DNA of 64,000 nucleotides from Doris montereyensis (lineage: Eukaryota; Mollusca; Gastropoda; Nudibranchia; Dorididae). Both the position numbers and the translations under genes were made by a program. Positions 1-57,714 of this stretch are shown here, piece by piece; position 1 is the stretch's first letter; each line of letters begins with the position of its first letter. Where the stretch lies: assembly GCA_037039925.1 (NCBI GenBank), contig JAXRKP010000561.1:177501-241500 (forward strand). The letters are read 5' to 3'. Below the pieces are notes generated by a model. It saw only the letters and a program-made list of their open reading frames with translations. It was not told the origin of the DNA and ran no database searches.

Positions 1-75
<75 letters not shown>

Positions 76-97
76 ACACACACACACACACACACAT
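1..97. repeat. (AG)n microsatellite running into (AC)n
   Basis: The window opens inside a dinucleotide array. AG units, with one AAG interruption near position 38, occupy the first 72 bases and then switch to AC units. The left boundary is outside the window. Confidence 0.98.
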
Positions 98-371
98 ACA
101 GACAGACAGGGGAGGGGGTATGTATGTTTGCACGTTTTTCTTTAAATATGAAGAGGCCTTGAATGCATCGAAAGGACGAGTGTCTGGTAGGGGTCAAAAG
201 GAGAGTTGGTTGCAGTGCAGTGTTCGACCCATCGGTTAAAAAGCTGAATCCCACGAGGGATTTTCGCCATACTTTCCTTCTGGGTTTCTTTGTTATCTCT
301 TTTACACAGGTTTCGTATGGCTGTTTCTTTCTTATCATGTTCGAACTATTTCCTGTTTTCTTTCTGTGCGT

Positions 372-500
372 GGGTGGTTCGCGGACGCAGCTGGTAGGTC
401 CTACGGTTTTACTTTTACTCTGTCGCTTATCTTCCATCTTGTTGTTTCCTCTTAATTAATTCTGATATCTCAGCACATGATGGATGTGGTAAATGTCCAT
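372..500 (+). repeat. Interspersed ~130-bp repeat, copy 1 (+)
   Basis: Sense copy of a short interspersed family. The conserved order is a GCTGGTAGGTCCTAC block, a pyrimidine-rich tract, TCTTGTTGTTTCCTCTTAAT, a diverged GATATCTCAGCAC block, and GGTAAAT. No terminal repeats or open frame are seen. Confidence 0.7.
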
Positions 501-689
501 GGGCTCTTTCTGTATTTTCACATCACCCCTCCCCCCCTCTCAATATAGACGGGGCGTGTTTCATTGAGCCCAGGTTGGACTGGCCACATTATTGGGTATT
601 TTCTTTCTGTCTCTCCCTTTGTAGCAGTGCCTCTAGTAATGCCGTTAGCCCTATAGATCTAGGCAGGCTTGCCATGCATTCTTGTAGAG

Positions 690-812
690 GCTAGCGGTCG
701 CTTTTCTTTCACTCTTTTACTTACCATTTTATCTTGCTGTTTTCCTCTTAATTCACCCTGAGATTACTACAAATGGCGGACGGGGTAAATTCCTATCAAG
801 CAAACAGATGCA
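690..812 (+). repeat. Interspersed ~130-bp repeat, copy 2 (+)
   Basis: The core CTTAATTCACCCTGAGAT is intact, followed by GGCGGACGGGGTAAATTC and a CAAGCAAAC tail. The 5' GGTAGGTCC block is degraded. Confidence 0.75.
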
Positions 813-1031
813 TGTCTTGTATGTTATAGAATTTGTACATGTACTTGGTTATCTATAACTGTTTGTCCGCGGTTCTTGCTAACGGGGCGTCTAAAAGGCA
901 ATATATCACTATCGCTATTGTTGGCTTAACGCTATGGAAACTTGGAATAAACTCCTAAGTCCACTTGCTTTAGTATAAATTTACTTCTTCCTTTTCTTTT
1001 TGTTCTTCTTTTTGTTCCTCTTCTTCTTTTT

Positions 1032-1115
1032 CTCCCTTTTCTCCCTTTTCTCCCTTTTCTCCTTTTTCTCCTTTTTCTCCTTTTTCTCCTTTTTCTCCTT
1101 TTTCTCCTTTTTCTT
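1032..1115. repeat. 9-bp CTCCTTTTT minisatellite
   Basis: About nine units of CTCCTTTTT or its CTCCCTTTT variant in tandem. On the minus strand it gives a spurious Arg-Lys-rich open frame, which is a product of the repeat and not a gene. Confidence 0.95.
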
Positions 1116-1246
1116 TTCTTTTGTTGTATTATACCTTTACTGGTGTGTGGATTGATGTATGGACAGTTTTCGTTTGTATTGATGTACATCCCTCATGCAA
1201 TTCATATCAACCTCGATCATCTCGAGTCAAGACTTGTAGACCCTCC

Positions 1247-1248
<2 letters not shown>

Positions 1249-1336
<88 letters not shown>

Positions 1337-1358
1337 AGGAGAGAGGAGGGAGAGGAGG

Positions 1359-1429
<71 letters not shown>

Positions 1430-1453
1430 GAGGAGAGAGAGAGGGGGAGGGGT
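1249..1453. repeat. (AG)n microsatellite, about 200 bp
   Basis: A long AG array with a few GGG interruptions in the second half, about 325 bp upstream of the first visible coding exon. Confidence 0.98.
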
Positions 1454-1778
1454 GAGTCCTTCATTTGCATTTCTTTTATCTCTGAAGAAATCATTTTCTT
1501 CTTGTCTACTCTCAATGACGATAATTGGACTCAGCTGGAAACCATGATCAAGTCTGGTCTGTCCACAAAGCAAGCCTAGTCAGTGTCCTGTGATTAAGGG
1601 CCAGGGGGCCCGGCAAAAGCTGGCATAAAAGATTTGATTGGCTATTTAGTTCTTTGAATTTTCTCATCATGAACATCTTTCTGATGAACATCATTTACCA
1701 TTGCCCTTCTAGCAATGCTGTTTCAGATTGTCGTCTTTTCATCTTGTGACTATGGCCTCTTTTTGTTCATTTTCTCAG

Positions 1779-35194
<33,416 letters not shown>

Positions 35195-35640
35195 CTTGTA
35201 GGCCAGTCAAAATTCCGCCTGCCTTCACCAATTCAGATGATAGCAAATCATGACTTGAAGAAGAACAAAGATTAGAGTACTGTGTATCTTAATTAAATTC
35301 TGTTGAAAATAGGGGGAGAGAAAGATAGAAATAGAATTTTAAATGATACCATACAGGAGTCACAAGGAACAGCCACCGAAGTGGTGCTGTTCAGTTCATC
35401 CCCATCACTTCTTTTATGACACTGACAAATGTCTTCAGCTTTTGTGGACCAAAAGATTTAAGCTCAACATTTTCTGCATTTTCATTTTATCCATTTATTT
35501 TTTCTTTTAGTTTCATAATATTCAAAAACAATTTTAAAATTACCATGAAGTGATTCTGTGTCAGATGTTATGAAAACCACCGTCATATCATACTGTTGTA
35601 GGTCTACATGGAGACAGTTCAATAAAGTCATCTTCTTACA
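35195..35640 (+). other. FRMD4A: Probable 3' UTR of the FRMD4-type gene
   Basis: AT-rich sequence from the last in-frame stop to just after the AATAAA at 35621. No further exon is seen before 36 kb. Confidence 0.6.
35621..35626 (+). terminator. Candidate poly(A) signal AATAAA
   Basis: Canonical AATAAA about 430 bp after the inferred stop of the FRMD4-type gene. The downstream sequence is T-rich. Confidence 0.5.
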
Positions 35641-35949
35641 TCTTGTTTGATTAACAATTTGGAAAAGTTTTAGTCTTATCTGAATAATACAATACATGTG
35701 TTCCATAAGGTTATTGTAAATCAGAGTGCAGTGATCAATGATGTAATGCTATGGCAGTGCCATTTTATGTCTAGATGTGAGGAATTAGTTGCCCCAGAAT
35801 TATCATCCGTTGAGTTTGAAGTAAAAAGCGCAATAGTCAACATGCATGTAGTTATTCATTTTATTAGTACTGACTCTTCCTGAGCATGGTTCATTACATT
35901 CCAAATTTGATTTGAAAAGTAAATCCTATACTCAGTGTTATGCGCAGGA

Positions 35950-36228
35950 CAGAATTTGATTTGATTTACCCACATCCACAACTAATATTTCAACCGTTGG
36001 GGCTAGAGACCTCACCTTTCTAAGCACACAGCATAAAATGGTAGCTGGCCATTGCTTTCCATGCAGTTTTTACTTTCACTTAGCCTGCATGGACCAAGCT
36101 AGCCATTTCACTCTTGGGTTGACAGGAGAGCCAGAAAAGTCATGCCTTGACGAGATCAAACTCAGGCCACTTATATGGCAGTCAAAGTCAAATGCTTTAC
36201 CAACGGAGGAGACACATAAAATATACTA
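35950..36228 (-). mobile_element. SINE family A, antisense copy with tRNA-like head
   Basis: On the minus strand it begins CTCCTCCGTTGGTAAAGC (A-box-like) and GGCCTGAGTTTGATCTC (B-box-like). It ends AGTTGTGGATGTGGGTAAAT, CAAATCAAAT, the same 3' tail as the sense copies at 5835 and 10625. It is the best-preserved member for defining the tRNA-derived 5' end. Confidence 0.78.
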
Positions 36229-36514
36229 GTACATGTACCAGATTACTTATGACTGTAATGGTAACATTTATACCAATCAGATTTTGTTCCCTGCTAATAA
36301 TACTGGAACCCAATTTGCTCCTGCATTGAGTGGTGGAAATGTGAGTTCAGTGTTCTGCCCAAGCAAGGAACAAACATTCCTTTCTTCTTTCTTTCTTTTT
36401 TATTAGTTCTTATTCTGCTCTCCGGTGTATGGGTTTAGATGCTTGAAGCGATCTTTCTCCAGGCTACTTTGTCCTTACATTTTCTGTTTCCTTCCATCAA
36501 GGTTAAATTTCTTT

Positions 36515-36635
36515 GCTGCAGTGGCTCTGGAACACAGGAGTCAGACCTGGTTATTGCCAGGGTTCAAACCCAGAATCCTAGTCTTAAGCTCAGTAGCCTA
36601 ACCACTTGACTACAGACGCTACCCTATTGATCCTG
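36515..36635 (-). mobile_element. tRNA-like SINE head, antisense fragment
   Basis: On the minus strand GTAGTCAAGTGGTTAGGCTA and GGGTTTGAACCCTGGC resemble the A and B boxes of a Leu/Ser-type tRNA. The body of family B is not recognisable beyond the head. Confidence 0.55.
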
Positions 36636-37199
36636 GTGGTCACGGGTAAACTGTAGACAAAAATTTGTTGTTATTAGGTTGAACACGAGTGCACCAATCT
36701 TTGAGCAAATATTTTGTCACCATTATGATCTGATTTGGAATGTAATGAATCTAGACACCAGACGCTTCCCTGATTCTTTCTCAAACTTCCTTTCTGGGGT
36801 GCCACATCTTTATACTAGTATGGCGCCCACTCAAAGGATACAAGAATTACAAACACACATTGAATGATTGATTAAAAATAGTGAAAATTACACTGCTACT
36901 GTATAATGTATACATTTCAGGGTTTTTTCACTCACTCATCACTGTCTCTTCGTCCACTCAACCCAAAATTTCCCCAACACAAAACAACAATCACAGGGCC
37001 ATACAAGTACAAGCTAGTCACTGCTTTGCTTTTTTGGTAGGGTGAGATAGTCATAAGTGATAAGTCACTTTATTTTAATTTTAAGGGCACTATGGCCCAC
37101 AGAGCCAGAGCTTATCCAAGATTCTGTGGGGTTACGCGGAGCAAGAGATAGTGCATTGCCTTCTAGGACAAGACAATAGTCTATCACAGCTTTTACTCC

Positions 37200-37366
37200 C
37201 CAACTGATCCTGGTTCCCATTTGCTCCTGGATCATTCGTCTTGTCAAAATTTACCCCGTCAACCATATGCAGTCATCTTATCCTTAGACTAGAGTGAATT
37301 AAGAAGAAACAGTGAGATGAAAGAAAGGGAAAGTGAAAGGAAAGAAGCAGGACCTACCAGTAACAC
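37200..37366 (-). repeat. Interspersed ~130-bp repeat, copy 11 (-)
   Basis: Minus-strand order: ACTGGTAGGTCCTGCTTCTT, CCTTTCACTTTCCCTTTC, TTCTTCTTAATTCACTCTAG, GGTTGACGGGGTAAATTTTG. Confidence 0.8.
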
Positions 37367-37537
37367 ATGTCAGCGGCCCACTTCCTCCTGGATCAAGTGT
37401 GTAAATCCATGGTCAGCATCTTCGCAAGGAACGTAACGTTGTACCTAGCACTACTAGCAGTCAGCATTGCTAGGATTCGAGCCCAAGACCACACAGTCCC
37501 AAGTCTGGAAGCCTCGTCTCCAGGCTACCGACATCAT
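37366..37537 (-). mobile_element. SINE family B, antisense truncated copy
   Basis: On the minus strand it carries GGTAGCCTGGAGACGAGGCT (head), CTTGGGACTGTGTGGTCTTG, the GGCTCGAATCC B-box-like motif, and a TTCCTTGCGAAGATGCTGAC centre. It directly abuts copy 11 of the ~130-bp repeat. Confidence 0.65.
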
Positions 37538-37722
37538 CATTGTGTGGTGAAGGTAATGACACAAGATAATATGAAGGTTCGATCCCCATGGTGGCCAGGA
37601 TTTTTATTTGTCTATTCCTTGTGTTTGTCTTGTCTTTGTTCTTATGGGGCTTTCATATTATCTTGTGTCATTACCTTCACTTCCGACATGCCCCTTTCCT
37701 CACTGTTTGTCATTGTGTGGTG
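37538..37722. mobile_element. Foldback element: 29-bp perfect inverted repeats between 12-bp direct repeats
   Basis: Perfect inverted arms GTGAAGGTAATGACACAAGA... at 37547-37575 and 37652-37680 flank a 76-bp centre. CATTGTGTGGTG occurs at 37538-37549 and again at 37711-37722, which could be a target-site duplication or part of the element. No open frame of note. Confidence 0.65.
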
Positions 37723-37724
37723 GT

Positions 37725-37872
37725 GGTGGGTTTGTTTCTTTGAAATTTATCCTGTCCACCATTGCGGTGATCTCAGGATGAATTAAGAGGAAACAACACA
37801 AGATGAAAGATAAGTGAAAGAAGGAAATGAAAGAAGTAGGACCTACCGCCGGTAGCAACCGCCCGCGTGTGG
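37725..37872 (-). repeat. Interspersed ~130-bp repeat, copy 12 (-)
   Basis: Near-complete: minus-strand GCTACCGGCGGTAGGTCCTA, CTTATCTTTCATCTTGTGTT, GTTTCCTCTTAATTCATCCT, GAGATCACCGCAATGGTGGA, CAGGATAAATTTCAAAGAAA. Confidence 0.88.
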
Positions 37873-38002
37873 TAGTGGGTTGGGTAGTTGTACATAAATG
37901 TGTGTGTATATAAAATATGAAGTCTATCTCTAGTTAGTAGCAGTTAGTAGTGTAGATGTCACTGTGTCAGTTGTAAAACAGTAACACAAAGGAGCCACAG
38001 TA

Positions 38003-38392
38003 GAATGAAGTCAAAAGTGATAACATGACAATAAGTGACAACTCCACCAAGGAAGAAAGAACAAACTGCGATGTTTGTTTGTTTGTTGTCAGACATTGAC
38101 AACAAACAAACAAACAATTTCTACACACTTTAGTTCCCTTTTTACCTCTCTACTCATTACGATTATCAGCCTTTCCTTTCTTGTATCTTCTTCTCTCCAC
38201 TCGCCTTTTTCCCTTCTTTCTCTTTTCCTTCCGACATCACACTGTGTGATGCCTGTAGTATAATTATAAGTGCGTAGATATTCCTCATTTGTTGTCTAAT
38301 GAAAGATTGTACACCTGTACCTGAAAAGTCACAGTCACCTGTTTGTTCCATCTTCCTTGGTGGAGTTGTCACTTATTGTTGTTCATCACTTC
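38003..38392. mobile_element. MITE-like element with ~50-bp terminal inverted repeats
   Basis: A perfect 27-bp inverted core (38030-38056 and 38351-38377, beginning AATAAGTGACAACTCCACCA) is embedded in longer imperfect arms, AGTGATAACATGACAATAAG at the left and its complement at the right. A second, nested inverted repeat of TTGTTTGTTTGTTGTCA lies at about 38080-38118. A diverged solo end occurs at about 44890-44965. No transposase frame is visible. Confidence 0.7.
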
Positions 38393-38556
38393 TGTATACA
38401 CTAAGTTGTGTTTTCACCATTGGCTTGCTTCAGCCTATCAATCATCACTGACAAAGGGTTTTTAAGTTTAAGTGATGAAGAGGGACATAAAATGATATTA
38501 ATAAAGTCCCGCAGGTACAAAAATGAAAACAATACAGACAGAATTTTTTGGGGGGC

Positions 38557-38732
38557 ATCAATAGAATCGAACCCCATACCTTTACATCGACACCCATCAC
38601 CTCGCCATGAAATTAAAGGAGAGCGCACTACTAGTACTAACAAAGTCTGCTCAGGCTTGGTTGGTAGTGCGTTCTCCTTTCATGGCGAGGTGATGGATGC
38701 TGACTCGAGGTTGCAGGTTCGATTCTATTGAT
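38557..38732. mobile_element. Head-to-head tRNA-like SINE pair forming a palindrome (family D)
   Basis: The outer 17 bp (38557-38573 and 38716-38732) are perfect inverted repeats and contain the B-box-like GGTTCGATTC. Inner arms at 38594-38610 and 38680-38696 are also perfect, and 38615-38631 pairs with 38664-38680 with one mismatch. The right half reads GGTTGGTAGTGCGTTCTCCT, an A-box-like start, followed by the B box. Confidence 0.7.
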
Positions 38733-39162
38733 TCCCTAAGATCTTTAGGGCTTTGATATAACATGTATTTTATGTCCTTATTCATCACTTTCTACATGCC
38801 TCTTCCCTCACAGTTTGTGTTAGCAAGGGATTTTTGTTGTTGTTACAAACGTTTGATGATCCCTTCTTTTATTTTTACGTAGGTCTGAGATCTGTCGATC
38901 TTTCCTTTTGCATCTTCAACTGGTAGGGAAACGATGAGTTTGAAAGAATGTTTTAATTTACCATGCCTCACTCATGTGCATAAAGTCTCATATTAAACAT
39001 TGCACTTTTCTGTGAAAAGTTTCCACTCGTTATGTGTCACATGTGTATAATTTGTGTGCAATATTTTGTGCAAGTTCATCAGTCTTTATGTATTTGTATA
39101 TTTGATTTCGGTGTCATTAATGTCATAATGTGTTCTGTTTAAACAGCTGATTTGTAAATGTA

Positions 39163-39292
39163 AGGGTTTCATTGAAAAGTCCACCATATTCGGTGATCTT
39201 AAGGTACATTAAGACTAGGTGGAAACAGCAAGAAAAAAAGATAAGTGTAGTAAGAAGAGTGAATGTGAAAGGAAAGAGGTAGGATTAACCAA
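39163..39292 (-). repeat. Interspersed ~130-bp repeat, copy 13 (-)
   Basis: Minus-strand TTGGTTAATCCTACCTCTTT, CCTTTCACATTCACTC, CTTGCTGTTTCCACCTAGTC, AAGATCACCGAATATGGTGG, then CTTTTCAATGAAACCC. Confidence 0.8.
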
Positions 39293-39583
39293 GGACACAC
39301 TGTGTATGTATGAATCTGAGTATGACTCAAAATTCATTCTTATTTGGCTGCCCCATACTTGTTTGTCTGCATCTTTGCATCCATCTGTCACAGTCAGTTG
39401 ATTTAAAATGGAATGACATGGTTACTATCAATTAGAAATAAGTGGACTAGTTAACTAGTTCTAGTCCCCGACAAGATTAAAAATGTCACAAATCAAAATG
39501 ATTAATTTTAGAAGGATCATAACAATAAAAAAGTTAAAAATCTGCCAGCAAGGTTATTTTCTCATGTGATTTTAAAAGAAAAC

Positions 39584-39870
39584 GAGGCGTCAGTATCCGA
39601 GTGATTAGGCTGCCGGACTGGGGATCTTGAGGTCCGTGTTCGAATCCTAGCAAAGCCAGGTCAGCTGTTGTGTTCCTTGGGAAAAGACGTAACACGCATT
39701 TCCCCACTCTACCCAGGTGCAAATGGGTACAAGCACTAGCATGGGAGTAAAAATCTGCGTCAGACCAGCGTCTTGGCCAGGTGGTGATTATTTGTCACTT
39801 GTTTCGCTTCACTATAGAAACCGGGATAGGCTCCGGCTCTATAGGAAGGGCCCTGAAAGAACTTTATTTT
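39584..39870 (+). mobile_element. SINE family B, sense copy
   Basis: Same order as at 30381: CAGTATCCGAGTGATTAGGC, TGAGGTCCGTGTTCGAATCC, AGCAAAGCCAGGTCAG, TTCCTTGGGAAAAGACG, CCCACTCTACCCAGGTGCAA, CTGCGTCAGACCAGCGTCTT, and a GGCTCCGGCTCTATAGG end followed by a T/A-rich tail. Confidence 0.85.
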
Positions 39871-39906
39871 ACTTTAAAAAAGAGAATAGATATACGTATA
39901 AGGATA

Positions 39907-40060
39907 TACAGTAGTGACTGCCTAAATGCCTGCTGCCATAGTACCTATTTCGCCTAAATACCCGCAATCTCAGTGAAACTGATTTTTCTATATATTATAA
40001 ATTACCTCTCCAAATGCCTGTTTCAAATAACAAGATTTTCGTCTAAATACACAATCCCAA
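39907..40060. mobile_element. Possible solo end of a pogo/Tigger-like element
   Basis: TA followed by CAGTAGTGACTGCCTAAATG resembles the TA-CAGTAGTCGCTGGATAAATG end of the MITE at 57715-58554. No matching inverted end was found nearby. Confidence 0.35.
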
Positions 40061-40654
40061 CAGCAACTGCAAGTTGGGGTATCGACTCAAATTATCATAA
40101 AGTATGTCCGTAATTGATCAAATTAAATACAAATAAATCATACTCATGTCATTCTATCGCTAATACTGACTTATGTCTGTCAACAATATGCCATGAATTG
40201 TAATCACCTTTCATTACATTACCTTTCCATTGTAATGTAATAAAAGATAACTATGTCTTCTTTTTATGATGACCTCACCCACTGTACAGCACAGCCTTTG
40301 TCCCATTGGATCACTGGTTTGTCACTAGGCAATTAGAATTGAACAATCTTCCAGACTTCATTCATGGCTCTTTCTTTATGTCGTAAGTGACATGAAAGCA
40401 CTTGACTTTTTTAATAGACAGGGCACTCATCGTGATCGAGGTACAAGGTGTAAACAGTTAAATTGCTCCCCTGTCTGGCATTGGCCGTATCCATTGTGCC
40501 TTCAGGTCTTTTTGGCGAGCAATGGTCAACAGACCAGATAAAATAAAATGGGGCACTGAAATAAAGTTTTGTAAAGAAAACCTGGTTTATAAAAATCACA
40601 AACAAGGGAGGTAAATGTTTAATTTCTGCACCATGCTCGATGAACTTACTTGCT

Positions 40655-40745
40655 GCTCCCCCCCCAACAAGATGGAAGAAAGAGATGTGAAAGTGAAAAA
40701 GAGAGGAAAGAAGTGAAGCCTACCAGGTAGCCACAATTGGTTAAA
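40655..40745 (-). repeat. Interspersed ~130-bp repeat, partial copy 14 (-)
   Basis: Only the pyrimidine-tract half remains: minus-strand CTACCTGGTAGGCTTCACTT, CTTTCCTCTCTTTTTC, TTTCTTCCATCTTGTTGGGG. Confidence 0.6.
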
Positions 40746-41834
40746 GTTATTAAAGAAACCCAACAAACAACTGTGCTACATGTACAATACAGCACAGTAC
40801 TAGTTCACTGGGAAATACATTACATGCAACTCCAACTGACATTCAAACAAAACTAATTAACATAAAATCAAAACATGAAACACTAAAGGACAAAAAAAGA
40901 TAAAAGCCTTGCGATCGTTGTATCAAGTCAATGTTTAATTACTAACAGAAACAACAAAATCATACCCTTACCATAATTGTAAACAGTGGCATTGCCCAAC
41001 TAACTACATGTACATACAGTATTAGTGGTGCAGTTTAAGGGTGAACGTTGCCCAACTGTAATTTGCTGGAGAACCAAAACTCAAAACTGATGACCTACCT
41101 GCTGTGATATGACCTATTTTCATTTACACAGTGATGTATAATATAAAATCTATAATCATGTAAAATAAATATCTCTTCCTACAGCTTCTTCGACAATGAC
41201 AAAAGTACAATCACAGCTAAGCTAGACAGAATTGAGAAAGTGTAGACAGAATAAAACAAATTTTAAAAAAAAAAAAAAGAAGAGATGAGTGACAGGTGAG
41301 GCAGAAAAGCAGAAAGAAAGGATGTTATTTGTTATAATTTTAAGTGTAAAAAATGAGGATAAAGACCCTCTCGCTAAATTATATCAAGAATTTAATCACA
41401 AAAGGTTAACGTTAAAAATATACAATAAAAAAATTCCCTCATTGATTTACACCAGACTGTCTTAATTATGACTAAGACCTCGTCTAAACATAAATTCAAT
41501 TTATCATAAGAGGAAAAAAAGGATTACGTCGAGGATGCAAATACAACATACACAAGTGAAAAAGGTTTGTATCATAACAATTTGCATAAAAATGACTGGT
41601 TAACCTGAAGTAAGGATATAGCTAGCTTCTTTGTCCATTTTGCTCCTACCCCTAGTCCTAATCGGAGGCATATAGTGAAACTGCGGGTTATGACACTTAC
41701 GTATGATGTACTATCATGAAATTATAATACTGTGACTATTTTTGAACATGTTTTTTACTTGATTTTCCCCACTCGTACTTCAATTTGTAGAGGGGGAAAA
41801 GTTTTCAATACTCAAATTCCATGCATTTTTTCTG

Positions 41835-41955
41835 TTGAAGTTTACGCCACCCACCAATTCTGATGATCTCAGGGTGAATTAAGAGAAAACGGCAAGATGA
41901 AAGAGAGTAAGTCAAGGAGTAGGCCCAACCAGCAGCCTCTGCCCATACACCCCAT
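41835..41955 (-). repeat. Interspersed ~130-bp repeat, copy 15 (-)
   Basis: Minus-strand GGCTGCTGGTTGGGCCTACT, CTTTCATCTTGCCGTTTTCT, CTTAATTCACCCTGAGATCA, GGTGGGTGGCGTAAACTTCA. Confidence 0.85.
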
Positions 41956-43418
41956 GCAGAATTATACACTCATACAGAGTGATGATACAATGAACTAGTT
42001 GTACTGATACCGAGGTACGGTAGGCCTACTAAACATTAACAATTGATACCAAGCCAAACAAGAGTGGTATGGACCAAAATACAACAACGCAATGTGCTGG
42101 GCGACAATCAAACAAACAATTTTGGACAAAGTTTCACTTTTTCCCCCTGGGAATTTTGTTAAATGAAGCCAAAAACAATTAACCCACTGCTTGAAATATT
42201 AATGGAAACAAGAAATTTACCAGTGACAAGAAAATCTAACACTATTTAAAGAAAGTAAACTACAATGTATTGCTAATGCTAGGACACGGATGACCTAAGC
42301 GAAGGCAGTACTTTTCTTTTCTCCACAATGTGAGGACAGGGTTTTAGGAACCTGCTACTGAGCAAATATCCGGAGAATTGATATTATGTGCAGTGAAATC
42401 TTTCACCTTCGTACTTATCTGAAAAATTCCTCTAAAACATGACAATCAAAACAAATATATCTTCACATCTATTGTAATTTTACAATATCAATCTAAACCA
42501 AAATGGTGCCAGCTTAGAAGAGAGTGCTCATAAGAAGTAAAAAGAAAAAGAAGAAAAAGCAAGGACTGCACTCACCGATTCGAGATCAATAAGACCATGT
42601 TACCAGTAAATTATTAACAATAACAATACCAGTCTTGGTGTTTAGAACTGAACGGCAAAATAACAATGGAAGAAAATTCATGTTTATGTAAATTTGGCAT
42701 GACAACATATGGCGACCGATGCATAATCGGTAAATCAATGGTAACATATATAAATGTTGTCACTGAATATCAATGCTTTATCAATGTGTTTACATTTAAA
42801 GACAATCTCTTAATAAAGATAAGATCACACAAAAAAAAGAAAACAAAAAACATAATTACAAAGCTCAATTATATAAATCTGCGTTGGACGTCATCTAAAT
42901 GAAATACTTAAACCTACAAAAGAAGCCTACAATACTTCATTTCAGGTGAAATATTCGCATTCTTAACATTTCAATGTTAAAGATATCTTCCCTGTCACAG
43001 GAAAATCTCATGTATTCTTCTATTCACAAATTTCTCATAACAAAAATTGGTTTGATGCACTGTATTTTGCACAAATCAACGCCTATCAATGTTACTAGGA
43101 CTAAAAAGGCGATACAAAAACAAAGAAGAAACAACATCTGAGGGGCTTTTCAACCTTTGACCAGGCGGTGTCAGTCAGGTATAGCTCTTTTAAAACTCAA
43201 ACTTAAGTTTAGCTTATATTATTATATTTAAAATTCTCAACATGTGAATAAGTCAATGAGAAAAAACATTTAAAAAATCCCAAACCAAATGCTCTCTTAA
43301 ATTTAAACAAAGAAACAATCCACAAACGCGGTTTCAATCATTCCCAGATGAAAATATGTATTTTAGTTGCTGTTGCCTGAAAAATTAGTATTCACTATTA
43401 TGCTCACTAAAAACAGCT

Positions 43419-43424
43419 TTTATT
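43419..43424 (-). terminator. Candidate poly(A) signal AATAAA (minus strand)
   Basis: TTTATT on the plus strand, about 690 bp beyond the reductase stop. It is one plausible 3' end and other sites further left are possible. Confidence 0.3.
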
Positions 43425-44110
43425 CTCAAAACTTCCCATAGCAATTTAGTTTTTGTTGTTTCTTATTTGTATGCTGAAATTGGCACAGCTGCAACGACTC
43501 CCCAAAATTAAACGAAACAATAGAAAAACCAAAGCCCTACCCAGGTATTGTAAATGTAAGGAGGCCCGACACAGACACTACACATACTGCACAGAAATGA
43601 CTCGTACATACACTCACATACACACACACAAAGCCCAACAAAATTTTTTAATAAATATTTTACTATAAGTAGTATAAGCCACTAAGGTGATAAATAGGAG
43701 CGTGGTGGCGCAATTCAGAATAAAACTACTTTTCAAAGAAGAAAAAAAGGGAGAAGAGAATTGCTCTCACGGTCCAATTTACCACCTGGGCAAAGACATG
43801 ATGAAAGGGTTTTACAGCAACATCAAGCCGAGTCCTCCTTCACGTGGAAGGTTTGTGAACAAGGCTATCATGGAATGTTCATGGTGAACATGTGATGTAA
43901 AGAATCCGTTTCAGGTTTTGATATATAAAGAAACATTTCTCCTACTACTTTCTCTCTCAAGGTTACAAAGACGGCTCTTTCATCGTCTGTCAAAACTGAC
44001 AGCACAACACAAACACGGCGTAATCTCGCTTTTCATTGGTGAACATCACGGTGGAATTCACGACGCTAAACCTGCCATCTTAGCCTGAGAGAGTCAAAAG
44101 TAGTAGGAAA

Positions 44111-57122
<13,012 letters not shown>

Positions 57123-57714
57123 CTGAAATTGATAAAAAATGTAATTATGATATGGATTATTTGCTTTATAAAATCACCTTTGTTTAATCAACTATAATGG
57201 TACCTTATTCTCAATCATCTTTAATAATTTAAACCTGCTTATCATAGCATATATTATCTAAAATTGGTTGTTTTTCTTTCAACCCACCTCAGTTTCATAA
57301 AAACATTTAAAATCAATTGCCTTTTCCTTGTGACTTCTGTGATACTTAAGTGATCTGAATTCTCAGTAAATTTTTAAAAATGCTTTTGTTTTCTTCTTTT
57401 AGTGTGTGCATGTATGTGTGCAGAAGTGTTAGTTTATCCCGATCCCCTCCCCTGAATTTTGATATTTTAAAGAGGATACCTCAATACCATTATTTACACA
57501 TCTCAATCCCTGAAGACCTGGATTAAAACCAAAAATTAAATTCTTAGTGTAAGCTGATCACTGAAAAAATTATTTGTTAAATTCAAACCGGGGAGGGGGG
57601 AGTTCCACAGGGTATTCACACGAATGAGAGACCCCCTGAACTTTCACTTAATTCCCATGAAAAAATTGGGTGACGATATTCTTATCTGGCCAACCATCAA
57701 TTCTTAAAGAGTAC

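Larger units (their letters stand above)
98..1778. other. Intronic or upstream DNA without a recognisable exon
   Basis: This stretch precedes the first visible coding exon of the FRMD4-type gene and is presumably one of its introns. It holds two copies of the interspersed roughly 130-bp repeat described below (about 372-500 and 690-810), a CTCCTTTTT minisatellite and an AG microsatellite. Open frames here come from repeat sequence or lack splice and protein-like signals. No FERM-domain exon is recognisable. Confidence 0.7.
40746..44110. other. AT-rich intergenic DNA and probable 3' UTR of the reductase gene
   Basis: Apart from a copy of the ~130-bp repeat at 41835-41955 and the reductase 3' UTR at the right end, this 3.4-kb stretch has no gene, array or RNA that I can support. 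Short open frames have no acceptor/donor pairs and no family motif. Confidence 0.55.

Noticed and set aside
163..459. 98-residue plus-strand frame at the window start
   Set aside because: Its second half is a copy of the ~130-bp interspersed repeat and it has no splice or family support.
1121..1579. Open frames of alternating Arg-Glu or Ser-Leu through AG/CT microsatellites (also at 20.9-21.7, 24.4-24.7, 29.1-29.7, 51.4 and 53.7 kb)
   Set aside because: Dinucleotide arrays are open in several frames on both strands by construction. They have no splice context and no complex sequence.
1..1778. FERM-domain exons upstream of the CUPID exons
   Set aside because: No splice-bounded frame with FERM-like residues was found. 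These exons are probably left of the window or absent.
43687..43887. 66-residue plus-strand frame near the reductase 3' end
   Set aside because: It is antisense to the inferred reductase 3' UTR, with no motif or splice support.
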